Shown here piece by piece: positions 8,726-18,106 of a stretch of 64,000 nt of DNA. A model generated the notes under the pieces. The model saw only the letters and a program-made list of their open reading frames with translations, was not told the DNA's origin and ran no database searches. The stretch's first letter is position 1. Each line of letters starts with the position of its first letter. Both the position numbers and the translations under genes were made by a program. The stretch lies in NCBI RefSeq assembly GCF_004114935.1, contig NZ_CP022221.1, positions 1,633,001 to 1,697,000 on the forward strand, written 5' to 3'. Source of the stretch: Bradyrhizobium zhanjiangense (lineage in GTDB: Bacteria; Pseudomonadota; Alphaproteobacteria; Rhizobiales; Xanthobacteraceae).

Positions 8726-10240
8726 ATGGCCGAGAAACCCAAAAAACCCCAGAAACTGAAGGCGCGCCTGCCGCGCGGGCTCGAGGATCGCGATCCCGCC
8801 GCGATCCGGGCGACGCGCGAGATGGTCGAGAAGATCCGCGCCGTCTATGAGCTCTATGGCTTCGAACCGGTGGAGACGCCGGCGATGGAATTCACCGACG
8901 CGCTCGGCAAATTCCTGCCCGACCAGGACCGTCCGAACGAGGGCGTGTTCTCGTTCCAGGACGACGACGAGCAGTGGATCAGCCTGCGCTACGATCTGAC
9001 CGCGCCGCTCGCCCGCTATGTCGCGGAAAATTTCGACACGCTGCCAAAACCCTATCGCAGCTACCGCGCCGGCTACGTGTTTCGCAACGAGAAGCCCGGC
9101 CCCGGACGCTTCCGCCAGTTCATGCAGTTCGATGCCGACACGGTCGGCTCCGCGACGCCGGCGGCGGATGCCGAGATCTGCATGATGGCTGCGGACACGA
9201 TGGAGGCGCTGGGCATTGCCCGCGGCTCCTATGTCGTGAAGGTGAACAACCGAAAAGTGCTCGACGGGGTTCTGGAAGCCATCGGGCTCGGCGGTGATGA
9301 GAACGCGGCACGCAGGCTGACCGTGCTGCGCGCGATCGACAAGCTCGACAAGTTTTCCGCCGACGAAGTGCGCAAGCTGCTTGGTCCCGGACGGTGGGAC
9401 GGCGGCGAAGAAGGCAAGGGCGACTTCACGAAAGGCGCCAACCTGAGCGCGGCGGAGGCTGACGTTGTTCTCGCCATCACCAAGTCGCGCGACGATTGGA
9501 AAGAGGCAATTGCCGCGGCAGAAACCTACCTCGCCAAGAGCGAAGTCGGTCAGGCCGGCGTGAGCGAACTGGAAGAGATTGCCAAGCTGGTCTCGGCCTC
9601 GGGTTACGGGGCGGATCGCATCAAGATCGATCCCTCCGTCGTGCGCGGCCTCGAATATTACACCGGCCCGGTCTACGAGGTCGAACTCCTGCTCGACACC
9701 AAGGACGAAAAGGGCCGCCCGGTGCGCTTCGGCTCGGTCGGTGGTGGCGGTCGTTATGACGGGCTCGTCTCGCGCTTCCGCGGCGAGCCGGTGCCGGCGA
9801 CCGGTTTCTCGATCGGCGTCTCTCGCTTGCAGGCCGCGCTGACGCTGCTCGGCAAGCTCGACACGCGGCCCGAGTTCGGCCCCGTCGTCGTCACCGTGTT
9901 CGATCGCGACCGCGTCGCCGACTATCAGAAGATGGTCGCATCCTTGCGCACCGCCGGCATCCGCGCCGAGCTCTATCTCGGCAATCCCAAGAACATGGGC
10001 AATCAGCTCAAATATGCCGATCGCCGCAACGCGCCCTGCGTCATCATCCAGGGCTCGGATGAAAAGGCGCGCGGCGAGGTGCAGATCAAGGATCTGATCG
10101 AAGGTGCCAAGGCCGCCGCCGCGATCGCCTCCAACCAGGAATGGCGCGAGAGCCGGCCGGCACAGTTCTCGTGCAGCGAGGCCGATCTCGTCGCCAAGGT
10201 GCGCGAGGTCCTGGCGCGCCATGACGTGAGCTGGGGCTAG
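8726..10240 (+). CDS. hisS: histidyl-tRNA synthetase
   Basis: HisRS charges tRNA-His with histidine. The 504-residue class II synthetase has motif 1 in the [11 protein letters not shown] region, motif 2 as [20 protein letters not shown], histidine-specific boxes VRGLEYYTG and [10 protein letters not shown], motif 3 [11 protein letters not shown] and a C-terminal anticodon-binding domain. It is longer than the E. coli enzyme (424), owing to an insertion of about 40 residues before [14 protein letters not shown]. The motif 2 loop reads PGPGR in place of the canonical PQKGR, as expected for the alphaproteobacterial group with altered tRNA-His identity. Start ATG 8726; no other gene is tightly linked. 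Confidence 0.97.
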   Translation: MAEKPKKPQKLKARLPRGLEDRDPAAIRATREMVEKIRAVYELYGFEPVETPAMEFTDALGKFLPDQDRPNEGVFSFQDDDEQWISLRYDLTAPLARYVAENFDTLPKPYRSYRAGYVFRNEKPGPGRFRQFMQFDADTVGSATPAADAEICMMAADTMEALGIARGSYVVKVNNRKVLDGVLEAIGLGGDENAARRLTVLRAIDKLDKFSADEVRKLLGPGRWDGGEEGKGDFTKGANLSAAEADVVLAITKSRDDWKEAIAAAETYLAKSEVGQAGVSELEEIAKLVSASGYGADRIKIDPSVVRGLEYYTGPVYEVELLLDTKDEKGRPVRFGSVGGGGRYDGLVSRFRGEPVPATGFSIGVSRLQAALTLLGKLDTRPEFGPVVVTVFDRDRVADYQKMVASLRTAGIRAELYLGNPKNMGNQLKYADRRNAPCVIIQGSDEKARGEVQIKDLIEGAKAAAAIASNQEWRESRPAQFSCSEADLVAKVREVLARHDVSWG

Positions 10241-10255
10241 CCATTCGCTGACGCC

Positions 10256-10290
10256 GTCATGCCTGGGCTTGTCCCAGGCATCCACGTCTT
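10256..10290. repeat. half copy of intergenic repeat family F
   Basis: One arm, gtcatgcctgggcttgtcc / caggcatccacgtctt, of the two-armed element seen complete at 61906-61989. Confidence 0.75.
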
Positions 10291-10340
10291 GTTTGATGGC
10301 GGCCGTCAATGGCCGGTGTTCGGCCGCAAGGGAGAGAAAA

Positions 10341-10544
10341 ATGCCTGAGATCACCATCAGCATGGCCGAAGGCCGCACCGACGAGCAGAAGGCCGGCATG
10401 ATGCGCGACATCACCCAGGCGCTGGTGAAAAATCTCGGCGTCGACGCCGATGCCGTCGTCATCCAGATCAACGAAGCCCCGCTTCGCCATAAGATGAAGG
10501 GCGGCAAGACCTTCGTGGAGCGCGCGGCGGCTGCGAAGAAATAA
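10341..10544 (+). CDS. 4-oxalocrotonate tautomerase family protein
   Basis: A 67-residue tautomerase-superfamily protein. The first residue after the initiator is proline (MPEITISMAEGRT), the catalytic base of 4-OT enzymes after methionine removal, and Arg residues (GRTDEQK, LRHK) lie where substrate carboxylates are usually bound. Such proteins form small beta-alpha-beta oligomers and keto-enol tautomerise dicarboxylate-like substrates. The ATG 10341 is fixed by the need for Pro-1 and by GGGAGA six bases upstream. The true substrate is unknown and no catabolic operon surrounds it. Confidence 0.88.
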   Translation: MPEITISMAEGRTDEQKAGMMRDITQALVKNLGVDADAVVIQINEAPLRHKMKGGKTFVERAAAAKK

Positions 10545-10567
10545 CAGCTGGCGCTGCAACCGCAGTC

Positions 10568-10742
10568 GTCGTCCCGGACAAGCGTCAGCGCAGATCCGGG
10601 ACCCATAACCACAAGGGTTAGCTGGCGAAGCGGCAACTCCGAATCCCCGCAACCACGACGCCCTGTGGTTATGGGTCCCGGATCAGCGCTCCGCTCTAGA
10701 CAACGCTGCGCGTTGTCGAGAGCTTCGCTTGTCCGGGACGAC
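10568..10742. repeat. intergenic palindromic repeat, family C
   Basis: Long palindrome with outer arms gtcgtcccggacaagcg and cttgtccgggacgac and inner arms gggacccataaccac and gtggttatgggtccc. Another full copy is at 51700-51855 and a divergent one at 24504-24634. Confidence 0.9.
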
Positions 10743-10760
10743 AGCGGAGTTTGAGGCAGG

Positions 10761-11165
10761 ATGGACGCACGCGACTTCATCACAATCGGCATGAGCGCTG
10801 AGCGCACGCTGGTGGTGCCGGTGGAGCGCACGGTCGGGCATTTCGTGCCCGGCATGCCCATGGTCTACGCGACGCCGATGATGATCCTGGAGATGGAGAT
10901 GACATCGGGCGATGCGATCCGCTCAGCGCTCCAGCCTGGGTGGGTCACCGTCGGCACCGAGGTCGACATCCGCCATCTCGCCGCCGCTCTCGTCGGTGCC
11001 ACGGTGCGAACCGCCGCGAAGGTGGTCGCGGTCGAGCGCCGCGTCATCCGCTTCGAGGTCGAGGCGTTCGAGGGCGCCCGCAAGCTCGGGGAGGGGCGCC
11101 ACGCGCGCGGGCTCGTCAATGTCGAGATGTTCAATAAGCGGCTCGGGGCTGGCTCGACGCCGTAG
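10761..11165 (+). CDS. thioesterase family protein (FlK-type hotdog fold)
   Basis: A 134-residue hotdog-fold protein of the fluoroacetyl-CoA thioesterase-like group. Visible features are VYATPMMILEMEM (helix region carrying the acidic residue of the T-E-H triad) and GTEVDIRHLAAALVG, with the H of IRHL in the place of the catalytic histidine, followed by a typical beta-strand series (VRTAAKVVAVERRVIRF). These enzymes hydrolyse short acyl-CoAs; specificity cannot be told from sequence. It lies downstream of a family C repeat and upstream of a family D repeat, so it is likely monocistronic. Confidence 0.82.
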   Translation: MDARDFITIGMSAERTLVVPVERTVGHFVPGMPMVYATPMMILEMEMTSGDAIRSALQPGWVTVGTEVDIRHLAAALVGATVRTAAKVVAVERRVIRFEVEAFEGARKLGEGRHARGLVNVEMFNKRLGAGSTP

Positions 11166-11254
11166 GGTGGGCAAAGGCGCGAAGCGCCGTGCCCACCATC
11201 TTTCCGGGACCGCGATGAAGTCGGTGGGCACGCTGTCGCTTTGCCCACCCTACG
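11162..11254. repeat. intergenic palindromic repeat, family D
   Basis: Outer arms gtagggtgggcaaa and tttgcccaccctac, inner arms gtgcccacc and ggtgggcac. Its first bases overlap the stop codon of the thioesterase gene (tag at 11163-11165). Other copies: 34832-34921, 54867-54991 and a variant at 22357-22470. Confidence 0.88.
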
Positions 11255-11262
11255 ACACCTGC

Positions 11263-12087
11263 TTACTTCGCCAATTCCTTCGACCGCTGCGTCGCCGCCG
11301 CGATCGCGCGGATCATGAGGTCCCGCAGGCCGGGCTCGCCCATCAGCACGCCGAGGGCCGCAGCGGTCGTGCCGCCGGGCGAGGTGACGTTCTGGCGCAG
11401 CGTGCTGGATGCAAGCTCGGATTGGTGCAGCAGCTCGCCGGAGCCGGCGACGGTCTCGCGTGCGAGCCTGGTCGCCAGCGCCTCGGGCAATCCGGCCTCG
11501 ACGCCGGCGCGGGCGAGTTCCTCGGCGAGCAGGAACACGTAGGCCGGGCCCGAGCCGGAGACGGCAGTCACCGCGTCCATCAGGCTCTCATCGTCGACCC
11601 ATTCCACCGAGCCGGTGGCGCGCAGCAGTGCATCGGCCACCGCGCGCTGAGACGAGCTGACGTCTGGTGCGGCGACGGCGACGGTGATGCCGCGGCCGAT
11701 CGCAGCCGGCGTGTTCGGCATCGCGCGCACCACGGCGCCGCCGCAGACGTCCTGAAGCGAGGCGATCGTGGTGCCCGCCATGATCGAGACCACCGACGTC
11801 TTGTCCGAAACGAATGGTTTCAGCTTGGCGCCCGCCTCGCGGAACATCTGCGGTTTCACCGCGACGACCAACGTTTCGATCCTGCCGGCGGTCGTCACGT
11901 CGGGATTGAGTGCAACCCCCTTGGCCGCAAGCGCGGCGATCTCGGGCGAGACCTGCGGATCGATCACCGCGACGCGGCGCGGATCGAGCCCGCCCGCCAG
12001 CCATCCGGTCAGCATTGCGCCGCCCATCTTGCCGGCGCCGGCGAGGAGGATGGTGCCGGTGATGTTTTGGAGGGTGTTGTTCGCCAT
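11263..12087 (-). CDS. proC: pyrroline-5-carboxylate reductase
   Basis: ProC performs the last step of proline synthesis, reducing pyrroline-5-carboxylate with NAD(P)H. The 274-residue protein has an N-terminal Rossmann loop GAGKMGGAM, then VVAVKPQMF, MPNTPA, and the ProC signature region AVSGSGPAYVFLLAEEL with TSPGGTT, which forms the proline-binding site. ATG 12087 is chosen; a GTG four codons upstream (12099) is an alternative. Its upstream neighbour on the same strand is the YbjN-domain gene, a pairing I recall from other alphaproteobacteria, though a repeat of about 160 bases separates them here. Confidence 0.95.
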   Translation of the reverse strand: MANNTLQNITGTILLAGAGKMGGAMLTGWLAGGLDPRRVAVIDPQVSPEIAALAAKGVALNPDVTTAGRIETLVVAVKPQMFREAGAKLKPFVSDKTSVVSIMAGTTIASLQDVCGGAVVRAMPNTPAAIGRGITVAVAAPDVSSSQRAVADALLRATGSVEWVDDESLMDAVTAVSGSGPAYVFLLAEELARAGVEAGLPEALATRLARETVAGSGELLHQSELASSTLRQNVTSPGGTTAAALGVLMGEPGLRDLMIRAIAAATQRSKELAK

Positions 12088-12106
12088 CGCTGTTGCCACA
12101 AAATCC

Positions 12107-12265
12107 GTCGTCCTGGCGAAAGCCAGGACCCATTACCCCAAGTGGTTCTAGTGGATGGAGGGCAGGGCAACAAGCATCGCGAGCTACGGAAAGACCTCGC
12201 GGTATGGGTCCTGGATCGGCGCGACGACAGCGCTTCGCGCCGGCGTCGCTGGTCCAGGACGACGA
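12107..12265. repeat. intergenic palindromic repeat, family H
   Basis: Outer arms gtcgtcctggcgaaagcc and ggtccaggacgac with inner arms ccaggacccat and atgggtcctgg. A single arm of the same type lies at 27195-27220. Confidence 0.8.
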
Positions 12266-12312
12266 TGAGGGGAGAGCTCTGGCTCCCTCACGCCTGGTGG
12301 AGGCAGACGTAG

Positions 12313-12813
12313 TTACGCCTCTCCCACCGTGTCGAACATCGCCGCGTCCATGGCTTGCGCGGTGGTCTTGCCGGCCCACACCACGAACTGGAATGCCGGG
12401 AAGTAGCGCTCGCACGCGTGGATGGCGCCGGCGAGCATGGCTTCGCACTGCGCGGTCGAGGCGGTGAGACCGCCCGGCAGCACCAGCGCCTGGCGGTGCA
12501 TGATCATGCCGGTGTTGGTCCAGAGGTCGAAATGGCCGACCCACAATTGCTCGTTGACGGCGGCGACGAGCCGCTGCACCTCGCCGCGCCGTGCGGGCGG
12601 AATCTTCATGTCGAAGGCGCAGGCCAGATGCAGCGCCTCGATCTCGCCCATCCAGGTAAAGGAGAGCTGGTAGTCGGTCCATTGTCCCTTCGAGACAATC
12701 GTGAGTTCGTCTTCGCCGGAGCGTTCGAACGGCCAGTTGTTGCTGGCAGCGATATCCTCGACCACCGCGAGCGGGTGGCTCTTGGAATCGATAGTGCCTT
12801 CGAGCAGGGACAT
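12313..12813 (-). CDS. YbjN domain-containing protein
   Basis: A 166-residue cytosolic protein of the YbjN family, whose fold resembles type III secretion chaperones. Family marks include the early LAVVEDIAASNNWPFERSGE, the strand ISPI-like SFTWMGEIEALHLACAFD and the GHFDLWTNTGMIMHRQALVL segment. E. coli YbjN affects motility, biofilm and stress phenotypes when overexpressed, but the biochemical role is unknown. The start is ATG 12813, since the upstream extension (to 12855) shows no similarity to the family. It precedes proC. Confidence 0.85.
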   Translation of the reverse strand: MSLLEGTIDSKSHPLAVVEDIAASNNWPFERSGEDELTIVSKGQWTDYQLSFTWMGEIEALHLACAFDMKIPPARRGEVQRLVAAVNEQLWVGHFDLWTNTGMIMHRQALVLPGGLTASTAQCEAMLAGAIHACERYFPAFQFVVWAGKTTAQAMDAAMFDTVGEA

Positions 12814-13249
12814 GCCGTCTCGACCTCTTGCCTTCTTGTTGTCTTTGATACGCACGCGGTTGGCCCGGCGCGCGCTCCCTTCACGTCGCTACGGCGATCC
12901 CTGGGGTCGCTCTCGCGATCCCCTCGGATCAACGCGGGCCTGTCGCGGATCAAGTGATGTGATTTGCGGAATCTGCGCAACGGGGTCCCGAGTCCGTCCA
13001 CAAGCCAGGACTCCTTCGTCCACAGCTCATCTCCGCCACAATTCTTAACGGGGCGAGGCAAAACCGGACGAAGCAGAACAAACCGGAATCGGATTCGGGC
13101 GGCGGCCTTCAATCGCTAATTCCGTCCCGCGAGGGCCGCTCCCACCGCGACGGCATGGGACCATGCGATTTGCCCATGCGGAACGCGCTTGCCGCGACGG
13201 CTCCCCGGCGGCATATTTCGCCTCAGGCCGTTCATCCCGAACGGCCGAT
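12814..13249. other. 436-base gap without recognisable gene
   Basis: Between the YbjN gene and the FMN riboswitch. It must hold divergent promoters for both. I see no tRNA cloverleaf, repeat family member or convincing short gene here. Confidence 0.5.
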
Positions 13250-13416
13250 GTTCTCAGGGCGGGGTGAAAGTCCCCACCGGCGGTAAGGGCCGAAAGGCCC
13301 AAGCCCGCGAGCGCCTTCCCCCAGGTTCTGTCCTGAAAAGGATTTCACTGAAGGGAAGGGTCAGCAGATTCGGTGCAACTCCGAAGCCGACGGTCAAAGT
13401 CCGGATGAAAGAGAAC
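13250..13416 (+). promoter_or_regulatory. FMN riboswitch (RFN element)
   Basis: Matches the conserved FMN aptamer in order: cagggcggggtgaaagtccc and caccggcggtaa (P1/P2 side), gcccgcgagc, then tcagcagattcggtg, caactccgaagccgacggt and gtccggatgaaagaga at the 3' side. Binding of FMN normally lowers expression of the downstream riboflavin gene by terminating transcription or hiding the ribosome binding site. It lies 81 bases before the lumazine synthase gene, and no strong T-run terminator is seen between, which favours translational control. Confidence 0.95.
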
Positions 13417-13497
13417 GGTCGGTGGCAGACGCATCGCAAGATGCGGCTGTTTGTCGTTCCGTGTGCCCTGATTCTGGTCCTTAAACCGAGGAAAGCC

Positions 13498-14070
13498 ATG
13501 AATCAGATGTTGCAAGATCCCCAAGTCCAAACCTCCAAAGTCGAAACTGAAGTCGCCCGACCGCCGGTTCCGCAGGATCCGGCGCCCGAACACCCGCGCT
13601 TCGCAAAGCCGCAGCGGGTGGCCTTCGTGCAGGCCCGCTGGCATCGCGATGTGGTCGAGGAGGCCCGCATCGCCTTCCTGAAGGAAGCAGAAGCGCGGCA
13701 CCTTACCCATGTCGACGTGTTCGAGGTGCCTGGCTCGTTCGAGATCCCGCTGCACGCACAGGTCCTCGCCAAGACGCGGCGCTACACCGCGATCGTCGCG
13801 GCCGGCCTCGTCGTCGATGGCGGCATCTACCGCCATGAGTTCGTCGCCGACACCGTGATCAAGGCGCTGATGGACGTGCAGCTCCGCACCGAGGTGCCGG
13901 TGTTCTCGGCGGTGCTGACGCCGCAGCAATTCCACGAGACCGAGGTGCACTACGACTTCTTCCGCAAGCATTTTGCGATCAAGGGCGTGGAGGTCGCGGC
14001 CGCCTGCGCGGAGACATTGCTCGGCCTCGAACGCCTGCGCGGCCAGGTCGCGGCAGGGATCGCGGGGTAG
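13498..14070 (+). CDS. ribH: 6,7-dimethyl-8-ribityllumazine synthase (RibH2 type)
   Basis: Lumazine synthase condenses the ribityl-amino-pyrimidine with 3,4-dihydroxy-2-butanone 4-phosphate in the penultimate riboflavin step. The 190-residue protein has the ribityl-binding VPGSFEIPLHAQVL region, GGIYRHEFVADTVIKAL with H113 as likely active-site histidine, and the conserved core of the divergent type II enzyme found in Brucella, Mesorhizobium and Bradyrhizobium, which forms decamers. The N-terminal 30 residues are a disordered-looking extension. ATG 13498 follows GAGGAAAG. Control by the FMN riboswitch just upstream supports the assignment. No other rib genes are adjacent. Confidence 0.93.
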   Translation: MNQMLQDPQVQTSKVETEVARPPVPQDPAPEHPRFAKPQRVAFVQARWHRDVVEEARIAFLKEAEARHLTHVDVFEVPGSFEIPLHAQVLAKTRRYTAIVAAGLVVDGGIYRHEFVADTVIKALMDVQLRTEVPVFSAVLTPQQFHETEVHYDFFRKHFAIKGVEVAAACAETLLGLERLRGQVAAGIAG

Positions 14071-14092
14071 TAAGGGGCGGAAGGACCGCGCA

Positions 14093-14233
14093 CTCCCTCG
14101 CCCCGCTTGCGGGGAGAGGGTGGGGTGAGGGGGAGTCTCAGCGGGGACGGTGAGAGTTGGACTCGCGGAGAGTCCCCCTCACCCGGATTGCATCTGCGAT
14201 GCAATCCGGCTTCTCCCCGCACGCGGGGAGAGG
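14093..14233. repeat. intergenic palindromic repeat, family E
   Basis: Arms ctccctcgccccgcttgcggggagag and cttctccccgcacgcggggagagg around ggattgcatctgcgatgcaatcc. It lies between the convergent ribH and prs genes. Confidence 0.9.
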
Positions 14234-14246
14234 CGAAAAGGAAAGA

Positions 14247-15200
<954 letters not shown>

Positions 15201-15396
15201 GGACGCTTCCTCCCGCGCTTTGCTGGATACGACGTTCAACATCCTACGAATACCCACTGGAAGCACGGTTTACGACGGGCGAGGAAATATCAGGCCGGAG
15301 GCTCAAATGGCAACCCGGGATGCTACGTTTTCCCTTCGAAAATCCCGAGTCGGGCCAACGGTTTGGCCGTAACTTGGGCCCGTGGTTTAGCGGGGG

Positions 15397-16011
15397 TTAT
15401 TGCTCGGCATAGCCGAGCGCCGTGACCGGCATCTCCGCCGCCGGCGCCTCCCGGATCACGCCTGCCACCGCCGGTCCCCGCAGGTTCGGAGCATCCGGCG
15501 TTCCGTTGATCATGTTGGAAAGTCCGCTGAATCCGGCCTGGGCGATCTTGCGCAGCACGAGATCGTCGGCAGCCGCCCAAGGATCACGGGCAGCATCGCG
15601 GCCACCCTTCGCCGAGGTCGGTTCCTCGCCGGAGAGGCGCAGCGCCCGCTGCTGGTTGGCGTCGTAGACATCCCAGACCCAGGCGATCACGGTCTTGCCG
15701 CGCACGACCTGGGCGGAGAGGTAGCTGCGCACGCGATAGGCGGCCGTGCCCTCGCGGGAGACCACGGACAGGCTGCGCAGCTTGGATTCACTGTCGAGCA
15801 CGCCGACCATGCGGTCGAACACCTGCGGCGGTGGCCCGTCGATCGATTCGAAGGCGACCGTTGCGCCGCTGCCGCCGCTCGGCGCCATCGCATAGGAATT
15901 GCTCGGCGCGTTGCCGCCGGCGCAGCCGGCAAGCATGGTCGCAGCCGCCAGCAGCATGACCGCCAGCACGCGCGAGCCCGCGCGGCGCAGGATGGATGAC
16001 GCTTCCCTCAT
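15397..16011 (-). CDS. lipoprotein of unknown function
   Basis: A 204-residue protein with a lipoprotein signal peptide: arginine-rich start, hydrophobic core and lipobox LAGC (27-30), so Cys30 should be diacylated by Lgt, which is encoded 2 kb upstream. The rest has a VAFESIDGPPPQVFDRMV segment and a VIAWVWDVYDA segment; I do not recognise a domain, though the pattern suggests a conserved rhizobial lipoprotein family. The residue after Cys is alanine, so export to the outer membrane would be expected if the E. coli sorting rule holds. Confidence 0.8.
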   Translation of the reverse strand: MREASSILRRAGSRVLAVMLLAAATMLAGCAGGNAPSNSYAMAPSGGSGATVAFESIDGPPPQVFDRMVGVLDSESKLRSLSVVSREGTAAYRVRSYLSAQVVRGKTVIAWVWDVYDANQQRALRLSGEEPTSAKGGRDAARDPWAAADDLVLRKIAQAGFSGLSNMINGTPDAPNLRGPAVAGVIREAPAAEMPVTALGYAEQ

Positions 16012-16075
16012 TATGGAGGGCAGCGATATCGTTAAAATCGATTAAGGTCTAGGGCGGGCGAGCCACAAACACACT

Positions 16076-16180
16076 GTCATTCCGGGGCGCGCCACCTGGC
16101 GCGAGCCCGGAATCCATTTCGCCGCGTGATTTGCCGCACGATGGATTCCGGGTTCTCGCTTCGCGAGCCCCGGAATGACG
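16076..16180. repeat. intergenic palindromic repeat, family B
   Basis: Outer arms gtcattccggggc and ccccggaatgac, inner arms cccggaatccat and atggattccggg. Other copies at 27952-27993 (one arm) and 38103-38232. Confidence 0.9.
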
Positions 16181-16202
16181 ATCGTTAATGTTGCCGGTGT
16201 GT

Positions 16203-16970
16203 TCACGCTTCGAGCGCGATCGCGTGAATGTGCCGGCCGTAGTCCGGCTCCTTGCGATGAACCGAGCGGCGGTAGCTGAAGAAGCGTTCGTCGGCATAGG
16301 TGTCGAGGCCGAGATCGTCGATCATCAGGATGCCGGCAGATTCGAGCCGCTTGCGGATGAAGCCGGGGAGATCGAACATCGCGTGGCCCTCGCGCGCCGA
16401 CGGGATGAAGAACATGGCGTTCTCCGCGTCGGCTTCGATGAAGCGCGCCACGAACTCGTTGCCGACCTCGTAACTTTCCTGCCGGATCAAGGGGCCGATC
16501 GCGGCGATGATGCCGCCGCGCGTAGCGCCGAGATTCTCCATCGCCGAGATCGTTGCTTCCAGCACGCCTGATAACGCGCCCTTCCAGCCGGCATGGGCGC
16601 CGCCGATCACGCGTGCATTGGGATCGACGAACAGGACCGGCCCGCAATCGGCGGTGGAGACGCCCAGCGCGATGCCGGGCGTCTTGGTGACGAGTGCGTC
16701 ACCCTTCGGGCGCGGTCTGCTCGGCCACGGCATTTCGGCAATGAGCACGTCGGGCGAATGGATCTGGTGCAGGCTGAGGAAGCGTTCCGGCGCGACGCCG
16801 ACATGCTCGGCCATGCGGCGGCGGTTCTCCGCGACGAGGGTCTGATCGTCGTTGGAGCCGAGCCCGCCGTTCAGTGCCGAATAGATGCCGCTGGAGACGC
16901 CGCCTTCGCGGGTGAAGAAGGCATGGCGCAGGCCGGGCACGGCCGACAGCAGCGACGAAGCAAGCGTCAT
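16203..16970 (-). CDS. pgeF: peptidoglycan editing factor PgeF (YfiH/laccase-domain)
   Basis: A 255-residue member of the YfiH family (once called multicopper polyphenol oxidase). E. coli PgeF corrects misincorporated serine in peptidoglycan stem peptides, and purine nucleoside phosphorylase/deaminase activity is reported for relatives. The zinc/copper site residues are visible: the histidine in LHQIHSPDV, cysteine in STADCGPVLF and histidine in IGGAHAGWKG. The ATG overlaps the methyltransferase stop by ATGA (16967-16970), so both are coupled, with lgt upstream. Confidence 0.93.
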   Translation of the reverse strand: MTLASSLLSAVPGLRHAFFTREGGVSSGIYSALNGGLGSNDDQTLVAENRRRMAEHVGVAPERFLSLHQIHSPDVLIAEMPWPSRPRPKGDALVTKTPGIALGVSTADCGPVLFVDPNARVIGGAHAGWKGALSGVLEATISAMENLGATRGGIIAAIGPLIRQESYEVGNEFVARFIEADAENAMFFIPSAREGHAMFDLPGFIRKRLESAGILMIDDLGLDTYADERFFSYRRSVHRKEPDYGRHIHAIALEA

Positions 16971-18085
16971 GAGGCCTCTCCAGCCTGTTCGAGATCGCTG
17001 AGGCCGGCAAGGCCGGATAGCCGCGGCTCGGAGATGCCAAGCACCTTGAACATCGAGCCCATGCCGCTGCGCCCGGTATCGGTCAGGCGCTTGAGCGCCA
17101 CTGAAATGTCGGTGGCGACCTCGGGCGTCGCCTTCTGCATCAGCGCCGCCGCGCGGGTGTCGATGCCGACGCGCTTGAGGAAGTCACCTTGCGTCACCGG
17201 CCCGTGCACGCGCGCGCCGACGTCCTCGGCCGCACGCGCCAGCGCCTGGAAGTCGACATGGGCGGTGACGTCGGCCTGGCCCGGCGCCTTCAAGGGATCG
17301 GTGAAGCTGTGACGCGCAATGGCCTGAAACGTATCGCCGGCATCGCTGCGCAAATGGCCGTAGTCGATGATCAGCGCCGCGCCATCCTGGTCGCGCACGC
17401 GCGTCGCAAGCTTCATGATCTCGCCATCGGGCCGCCATTCGAACACGGCGCCGATGGGTGCGGCACGCACCAAGGGCGGCAGCAACACGTCGAAGCGCGG
17501 CGTCGGCTCGGGCGCCGCGCCGAATTGAAGCTTGCCGTTGGGATCGATCTCGATCACGCGTTCGTGCCAGCCGTTCTCGTGCCGGACCATCTGATGGATC
17601 GGCAGAACGTCGAAATATTCATTGGCGAGGATGATGCTCGGGCCTTCCGGCACCTCGTCGATGCTGTCGTGCCAGGCGATGTTGCGCACGGCGGACAACG
17701 TCGCGCTCTGCCGGTCGCGCAGCACCGGATTGACCTCGACCATGTGGATATAGAGCGCCTGGTAGAGCGGCGGCAGCACGCGCAATGCGCGCAGCGCGTC
17801 CGCCATCATGGTGCCGCGGCCGGGGCCGAGCTCGATCAACCGCAAGAATTGCGGCGAGCCCATCTGCTTCCACACCGAGGCGGCCCACAGTCCCAAGAGC
17901 TCGCCGAACATCTGGCTGACCTCGGGCGCGGTGGTGAAGTCGCCCTCCCGCCCGAGCGGATCGCGCGAGACGTAATAGCCATAGCGCGGGTGCATCAGGC
18001 ACAGTTCCATGTAGCGCCAGACCGGCATCGGGCCTGAGGATTTGATCAGCGCCTTGATCTCGTTGAGTAGCGGCGAGTCGGTCAC
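16967..18085 (-). CDS. class I SAM-dependent methyltransferase, MidA/NDUFAF7 family
   Basis: A 372-residue homologue of mitochondrial NDUFAF7 (MidA), which methylates an arginine of the complex I 49-kDa subunit and is needed for assembly. Visible family regions: GPMPVWRYMELCLMHPRYGY near the start, YYVSRDPLGREGDFTTAPE, the SAM loop LIELGPGRGTMMAD, and NEYFDVLPIHQMV. Bacterial function is inferred, with NuoD as the likely target. It lies 21 bases after lgt and overlaps pgeF by four bases, so the three genes probably form one operon. Confidence 0.93.
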   Translation of the reverse strand: MTDSPLLNEIKALIKSSGPMPVWRYMELCLMHPRYGYYVSRDPLGREGDFTTAPEVSQMFGELLGLWAASVWKQMGSPQFLRLIELGPGRGTMMADALRALRVLPPLYQALYIHMVEVNPVLRDRQSATLSAVRNIAWHDSIDEVPEGPSIILANEYFDVLPIHQMVRHENGWHERVIEIDPNGKLQFGAAPEPTPRFDVLLPPLVRAAPIGAVFEWRPDGEIMKLATRVRDQDGAALIIDYGHLRSDAGDTFQAIARHSFTDPLKAPGQADVTAHVDFQALARAAEDVGARVHGPVTQGDFLKRVGIDTRAAALMQKATPEVATDISVALKRLTDTGRSGMGSMFKVLGISEPRLSGLAGLSDLEQAGEAS

Positions 18086-18106
18086 GATCCATGTTCTCGA
18101 AATGAA

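Noticed and set aside
8639..10861. 740-codon open frame antisense to hisS and its neighbours
   Set aside because: Shadow of GC-rich codons on the opposite strand; it covers three real genes and a repeat, has no ribosome binding site and no family likeness.
13189..13497. N-terminal extension of the ribH frame through the riboswitch
   Set aside because: The open frame happens to run through the FMN aptamer; the gene start is ATG 13498 with a good ribosome binding site.
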